Shown here piece after piece: positions 15,864-19,485 of a DNA stretch of 19,485 bases. The DNA lies in NCBI GenBank assembly GCA_943908405.1, contig CALTTE010000030.1, positions 1 through 19,485 on the forward strand, in the 5' to 3' direction. Both the position numbers and the translations under genes were made by a program. Source of the stretch: an uncultured Moraxella sp. Its GTDB lineage: Bacteria; Pseudomonadota; Gammaproteobacteria; Pseudomonadales; Moraxellaceae. A model generated the notes under the pieces. The model was given only the letters and a program-made list of their open reading frames with translations, had not been told where the DNA came from and searched no databases. Position 1 is the stretch's first letter. Every line of letters begins with the position of its first letter.

Positions 15864-16314
15864 GCTGTCGCCTTTTTGTTTGATGGTTGGATTGCTGATT
15901 ACTTGAGTGATTGCTGGATTACGATTATTTAAAACACGACTCGGCTATTAATTTAAGATAGAATTAAATTAGCCTGATTGGCTTGGGATTTTTTAAGTTC
16001 TTACTACCCTGCACTTACTAATTATTATTGGTTGGATTGATATCTGCAAGAATATTAACATTTTTCAAAAAAATTAGCAAAACAAAACCCAACAGCCCAA
16101 AGCTCACAATACATATTTTCCAACAACGCCATTGTTAAGCAATTTATCATAGCACACTAGCCACACCAACGCCCAAGCCATACTTTAACCATAAAGTATA
16201 CCAACCCTATTTTATAACAACCTGCAACAAATTCATAGACCACCCGCCCATTCAAATAAATAACACCGTATATAAGGCTTTTTATCTTATTTTGTGATGA
16301 TCATCATATTGTCT
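15864..16314. other. Spacer upstream of mrp and downstream of the RTX remnant
   Basis: About 450 AT-rich bases without a supported gene. It holds an 8-bp hairpin ATACTTTA/TAAAGTAT (16180-16199, 4-base loop) and a perfect 12-bp palindrome TGATGATCATCA at 16295-16306, nine bases past the RTX remnant stop. Neither has a T-run on either strand. The mrp promoter should lie here but was not located. Confidence 0.6.
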
Positions 16315-16446
16315 TTAAATTACAGTACCGTTTTCAATAAAATTATTCACATCTTGGTAATCCAATATTTTATTTTCCACAATAACACTTTCAATCACAT
16401 TTGAACCATTAACGCTATTTAATAGACTTCCTACAAAACTACGATT
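16315..16446 (-). pseudogene. C-terminal remnant of an RTX-type protein
   Basis: An open stretch of 43 codons ends in TAA at 16315-16317 and has no start codon of its own. It begins after an in-frame TAA at 16447-16449. The peptide SFVGSLLNSVNGSNVI, then ESVIVENKILDYQDV and NNFIENGTVI, is compositionally like the tails of RTX calcium-binding proteins (Asn/Ile/Val-rich, short loops). I infer that it was the 3' end of the gene broken at 16464-16820, separated from it by about 130 bases of unrelated sequence. A short chance ORF is possible; the lack of a start and the matching strand favour a remnant. Confidence 0.55.
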
Positions 16447-16463
16447 TTATTGATTTTTAGAAT

Positions 16464-16820
16464 TTAATAAGCTCTATAATCAAGCACGTTGCAAAAATTG
16501 CAATTAAGGTTTTGCAGGAACTTTAATATATTATGGTGATAAGCCATTGGTTTTAGCATAGCAACCAATGGCTTTAAGGGCTGTGTAACAAAGTTTTTAA
16601 AATAATTTTCAATAATAACTCCATCATCAGAACCATCAATCCCAATAAATAAATGATTTCCTTGTTTATTAAAATCCAATTCTGTCAATGTTAGACCTTG
16701 TATTTTTAAGACATCATTTGTACCATTGCTATCAATAATCGTGTCTTTACCATCACCTTTTTTTATAAAGGCAAACATCATTAACTAGATCCTCATCTAA
16801 AATATCATTACCCCCACTAC
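16464..16820 (-). pseudogene. RTX calcium-binding repeat fragment with frameshift
   Basis: In one minus-strand frame, 16820 to about 16765 encodes LIGSGGNDILDEDLVND, an RTX nonapeptide-type repeat, then hits a TGA just after an A7 tract (T7 at 16758-16764 on the plus strand). In the next frame the sequence continues as KKGDGKDTIIDSNG, VLKIQGLTLTELDF, GNHLFIGIDGSDDGVIIENYF, the domain that normally follows RTX repeats in hemolysin-type proteins. Removing one A from the tract joins the two as NDVCLYKKGDGKDTI, close to the usual pattern. An ATG at 16781 with AGGA eight bases upstream could start a 105-residue product. From about 16600 the RTX similarity stops: TQPLKPLVAMLKPMAYHH encodes an inverted repeat. 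I read it as a decayed gene. Confidence 0.75.
16541..16574. repeat. Perfect 12-bp inverted repeat in the RTX remnant
   Basis: AAGCCATTGGTT (16541-16552) and AACCAATGGCTT (16563-16574) form a 12-bp stem with a 10-base loop and no T-run. Flanking bases include GGGCTGTGTAACAAAG (16578-16593), which looks like a mobile-element end, and TTGCAAAAATTGCAA at about 16489-16503. It lies where RTX coding similarity stops. Confidence 0.85.
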
Positions 16821-16823
16821 CTA

Positions 16824-17165
16824 TCAATATAAATACAAAGCAACATCAAATTGCATACTGGAAGTATTGATAAAAGCTCCTATATCTTTAGTTCCGTATT
16901 TTTTACCATGCTTATCTGCCAATAAACCAAACATTGCATAGCCAGAATTAATCAAAGACAGCTTAGCTAATACCAAATCTAGCCTCTCATCTCTATCATC
17001 ACCATTATATTCTTGAATGGTTTTTAAATCTTGATAAACCTGATACCCATCCATTGCTTTATTAACTTGATTATTATTGGCAATAGCTGACAATCTGTCC
17101 AAAGACTCTTGATAATCTTTATACTCAGTGACTGCATTCCAACTACTTGTATTTTTACTACTCAT
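16824..17165 (-). CDS. 113-residue protein, probable N-terminal part of an RTX-type gene
   Basis: Encodes 113 residues from an ATG with a good ribosome binding site (GGGAG seven bases upstream), so translation probably does start here. The sequence is hydrophilic and helical-looking (SSWNAVTEYKDYQESLDRLSA, NQVNKAMDGYQVYQDLKTI, RLDLVLAKLSLINSGYAMFGLLADKHGKKYG). It has no signal peptide, in line with type I-secreted RTX proteins, and no motif I can name. It ends at TGA in the middle of sequence that carries on, in another frame, as RTX repeats (FILIGSGGNDIL). The likely reading is the true start of an RTX protein that lost its central part or its frame. It could also be an independent small protein. 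The upstream neighbour is a small membrane protein, 76 bases away. Confidence 0.6.
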   Translation of the reverse strand: MSSKNTSSWNAVTEYKDYQESLDRLSAIANNNQVNKAMDGYQVYQDLKTIQEYNGDDRDERLDLVLAKLSLINSGYAMFGLLADKHGKKYGTKDIGAFINTSSMQFDVALYLY

Positions 17166-17241
17166 ATTTATACTCCCAAACTAAATGTAAACTTAAAAAA
17201 ATAATCGTTTGTTAATTTATTTGCTAAAATTAGCACAAAAA

Positions 17242-17628
17242 TCACTGCAAAACAAGCATTAAAAACATTGCAGGCAATCCTGCTCCATAGCCAAATATAC
17301 AAATACTGTCTAAAGTCAAAGAAATATAGTATCTAGATCGGCTTTCATCTTTGCTTTTTGGTCTAATAAAATCCGATACTCTAAATAAAACAATCATATT
17401 AAATATAATTAAATAGAACACCGCTTTATTGATATAAATCATAATATGATTGGTATTATGTTCATAGCCCATAACAGGCAACAAAGGAAATACAATGGCA
17501 GGATATAAAAATATCCCCAAAAAACCCACCCAATCTGGGGCAAGTGACTTGTAGTTTATTTGCTTTTCTTTTTCTTTATAAATTTTATATATCTTTAGAT
17601 TTTTAAAGTATTCAGGTAATTTTAGCAT
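17242..17628 (-). CDS. Small predicted inner-membrane protein, unknown function
   Basis: Encodes 128 residues from an ATG at 17628; an in-frame GTG at 17661 would give 139 but overlaps a perfect TATAAT (17653-17658 on the minus strand), which I take as a -10 box giving a short leader. No Shine-Dalgarno is clear for either start. After a basic N-terminus (LKIYKIYKEKEKQ) come three likely membrane spans: WVGFLGIFLYPAIVFPLLPV, AVFYLIIFNMIVLF and SICIFGYGAGLPAMFLMLVL, separated by a charged loop (RPKSKDESRSR). I recognise no family. It is more AT-rich than the housekeeping genes and lies directly upstream of the RTX-type ORF on the same strand. An immunity or export-accessory role is inference from position only. 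Confidence 0.6.
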   Translation of the reverse strand: MLKLPEYFKNLKIYKIYKEKEKQINYKSLAPDWVGFLGIFLYPAIVFPLLPVMGYEHNTNHIMIYINKAVFYLIIFNMIVLFRVSDFIRPKSKDESRSRYYISLTLDSICIFGYGAGLPAMFLMLVLQ

Positions 17629-17679
17629 AACGATTAGGATAGTTAAAATACCATTATACACTTATCAATACCAAAATAA

Positions 17680-17700
17680 AAACGGTCATTAACACCGTTT
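17680..17700 (-). other. 7-bp hairpin between the membrane protein gene and lon
   Basis: AAACGGT (17680-17686) and ACCGTTT (17694-17700) pair around a 7-base loop, and on the minus strand the stem runs into TTTTTATTTT. That gives a terminator-like shape on the minus strand just before the membrane protein promoter, where it would stop leftward transcription coming from the lon region. It could also act as an operator. Confidence 0.5.
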
Positions 17701-17923
17701 ATCTTGTTTTTATCATTCCAATGATTATTGGCTTACCCTGTTAAAAAATCTCAACAAATCATCATTCAACCACCCCATTATAACCCTTATCTTATCAATT
17801 TTGTCCAAACCCAACAGCCGATAAATCCACCAAAACCACCCATAAAACCATCATTTGACCATCTCACCTTGCATTTTTTGTAACCATCACCATTAAGCAG
17901 ACATCTAACCAGTAAGGATAATT

Positions 17924-19485
17924 ATGACTGATTTTGACGATACCCATTTTGACAACAGCAACAGCTTTAATGATAGCAACAGCAATGATAGCAGCGATCT
18001 TGGCAACAAAGCTATTGACAATACACCCAAAACCTTGCCACTGCTTGCTGTGCGTGATGTGGTGGTTTATCCCCACACCCAAATCGCCATATTTGTAGGG
18101 CGAGCCCCCTCCATTGAAGCTGTTAATTTAAGCCAAAACGATTATGATGGCAAAATTTTATTGGTTTCACAAAAAAACTCACAAAATGAAGAGATTGCCA
18201 TTGATGACTTGCACGACCACGGCACCGTCTGTCGCATTATCAGCACAATGCCCCACGAGGCTGACCCAAAATGTATCAAAGTATTGATTCACGGTCTAAG
18301 TCGTGCCAATATTATCAATGTTCACCAAAACAGCGTCCACCAAAACACAGCAGACAATACCGATGTTTTGCTTGGTGATGTTTTACTTGGTGATTATGAG
18401 CCATCAGCACTAATCAACACCATTGATGATGAAGAGAGCGACCAGCGTAGCGAATTTATGCTGGATTTGTTTGGTGATTATGCCGATACCCATTTACGCA
18501 ACGCCAAAGAGCTAATCAAAGCCGCCAAAAACATTGATGATTTGGAACAACTGTTGTACTTTGTGCTTACTCGCACCAATTTGGCTTTTGAAAAGAAAAT
18601 TAAATTGCTGAGCGAAGACGATTTGGTACAACTGTATGATGCCACCGCTGATTATTTGTTATCACAAAAAATTGGGCAAGAGATAGAAAACGAGCTTCAA
18701 GATGCGGTACGTCGCCGAATGGAAAACAACCAACGTGAGTATTTTTTAAACGAAAAAATCAAAGTCATCAAATCCGAGCTTGCCGAACTCAATGACGATT
18801 ATGACGATGAAGAAGAAGACAATGCATTACAAAAACGCTTAGAAGACGCCGATTTGCCCGACGATGTCAGAAAAAAAGCCAACAGCGAATTTAAAAAATA
18901 CAAACAAATGCCTGCCTCCTCATCAGAAGCGGCGGTAATTCGCACTTATATTGAGTGGATTTTGGATACACCTTGGAAAAAAACCACCAAAACCAGCATC
19001 AAACTTGACAAAGCCAAAGCCACACTGGATAAAGACCATTATGGGCTTGACGATGTCAAAGACCGCATTTTGGAATATCTGGCGGTACAAGCTCGCACCA
19101 AAAAAATGCAAGGCTCTATTTTGTGCCTAGTCGGCCCGCCTGGGGTGGGCAAAACGTCTTTGGGTGAAAGCATTGCTCGTGCTACAGGACGTAAGTTTGT
19201 CAGAATGGCACTGGGCGGAGTGCGTGATGAAGCGGAGATTCGTGGACATCGCCGTACCTATATTGGCTCAATGCCTGGCAAAATTGTGCAATCACTTGCC
19301 AAAGTAGAAACCAAAAATCCGCTGTTTTTGCTTGATGAGATTGATAAAATGGCACAAGATTTTCGTGGCGACCCAGCGTCTGCTTTATTGGAGGTATTAG
19401 ACCCATCACAAAACAAAGCGTTTAGCGACCATTATTTGGATTTGGATTTGGATTTGTCGCAGGTGATGTTTATTTGTACCGCCAA
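17924..19485 (+). CDS. lon: ATP-dependent protease Lon, 5' part (cut by window edge)
   Basis: The first 520 codons of Lon, the hexameric AAA+ serine protease that clears misfolded and regulatory proteins in the cytoplasm. The C-terminal part with the catalytic Ser-Lys dyad lies beyond the edge. Seen: an Asn/Asp/Ser-rich leader (1-33), the LON N-terminal substrate domain from TLPLLAVRDVVVYPHTQ, the helical DAVRRRMENNQREYFLNEKIKVIKSEL, then WILDTPWKK, the AAA+ domain with Walker A GPPGVGKT (404-411), ALGGVRDEAEIRGHRRTYIGSMPG (a family signature) and Walker B LFLLDEIDK (467-475). The ATG at 17924 has AAGGA five bases upstream. Acidic insertions (DDYDDEEED) and two 15-bp duplications (residues about 133-156) are local expansions. 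No upstream gene shares its strand. A CCCCATTA at 17773 could be a heat-shock -10, but no -35 fits. Confidence 0.96.
   Translation, partial: MTDFDDTHFDNSNSFNDSNSNDSSDLGNKAIDNTPKTLPLLAVRDVVVYPHTQIAIFVGRAPSIEAVNLSQNDYDGKILLVSQKNSQNEEIAIDDLHDHGTVCRIISTMPHEADPKCIKVLIHGLSRANIINVHQNSVHQNTADNTDVLLGDVLLGDYEPSALINTIDDEESDQRSEFMLDLFGDYADTHLRNAKELIKAAKNIDDLEQLLYFVLTRTNLAFEKKIKLLSEDDLVQLYDATADYLLSQKIGQEIENELQDAVRRRMENNQREYFLNEKIKVIKSELAELNDDYDDEEEDNALQKRLEDADLPDDVRKKANSEFKKYKQMPASSSEAAVIRTYIEWILDTPWKKTTKTSIKLDKAKATLDKDHYGLDDVKDRILEYLAVQARTKKMQGSILCLVGPPGVGKTSLGESIARATGRKFVRMALGGVRDEAEIRGHRRTYIGSMPGKIVQSLAKVETKNPLFLLDEIDKMAQDFRGDPASALLEVLDPSQNKAFSDHYLDLDLDLSQVMFICTA
18320..18391. repeat. Two adjacent 15-bp in-frame duplications in lon
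   Basis: One pair (18320-18334, 18335-18349) encodes VHQNS and VHQNT; the other (18362-18376, 18377-18391) encodes DVLLG twice with one base difference. Both lie in the N-terminal substrate-binding domain, in a region where Lon length varies. Confidence 0.85.

Noticed and set aside
16295..16306. Perfect palindrome TGATGATCATCA as terminator of the RTX gene
   Set aside because: It has no loop and no T-run, so it cannot act as a standard terminator; it could be chance or a protein site.
17741..17780. Heat-shock (sigma-32-like) promoter for lon, with CCCCATTA at 17773-17780
   Set aside because: The -10-like box is good, but no CTTGAA-type -35 lies 13-17 bases upstream; the nearest TTAAAA is 26 bases away.
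17864..18082. Minus-strand frame of 72 codons over the lon start
   Set aside because: It is antisense to Lon, whose motifs and ribosome binding site are clear.

Overview
The window looks like chromosomal DNA of a gammaproteobacterium, most likely Moraxella or a close Moraxellaceae relative. The basis is AT-rich DNA with long AT-rich spacers, Asn/Gln/Lys-rich low-complexity insertions in housekeeping proteins, and familiar gammaproteobacterial gene content. This is a judgement from protein and codon style; no search was run.

Layout. 1-3062: a small COG2945-type alpha/beta hydrolase (-), a short lipoprotein of unknown function (+), a Nudix hydrolase (-), and rpsT (+) with a strong terminator. 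3356-6997 (-): pdxA, rsmA and apaH in the order of the classical pdxA-ksgA-apaG-apaH cluster, but without apaG. 7734-12928 (+): dnaB, then alr overlapping by 4 bases a large lipoprotein with an alpha/beta-hydrolase (lipase-like) C-terminus. 13232-15863 (-): a YheT-family hydrolase and the Mrp/ApbC Fe-S carrier ATPase. 16315-17628 (-): an accessory island with a small membrane protein, a 113-residue ORF with its own ribosome binding site, and broken RTX (calcium-binding repeat) protein pieces. 17924 to the right edge (+): the N-terminal 520 residues of the Lon protease.

Most genes are housekeeping: translation (rpsT, rsmA), replication (dnaB), cell wall (alr), vitamin B6 (pdxA), Ap4A breakdown (apaH), Fe-S assembly (mrp) and proteolysis (lon).

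Two things stand out. First, the RTX remnant at 16315-17165 is broken by a frame change at an A7 tract, by an upstream junction, and by foreign-looking sequence carrying a perfect 12-bp inverted repeat. A membrane protein gene lies just upstream. It reads as a decayed RTX effector locus, possibly with an immunity-type partner. Second, short tandem duplications are very dense. A 15-bp period recurs independently in rsmA, pdxA, the lipase gene and lon, and in two noncoding arrays between pdxA and dnaB. In the genes it adds pentapeptides in frame. Other arrays (6, 9, 13, 16 and 18 bp) sit in spacers, several close to start codons. I found no tRNA, rRNA, CRISPR array or complete insertion sequence.
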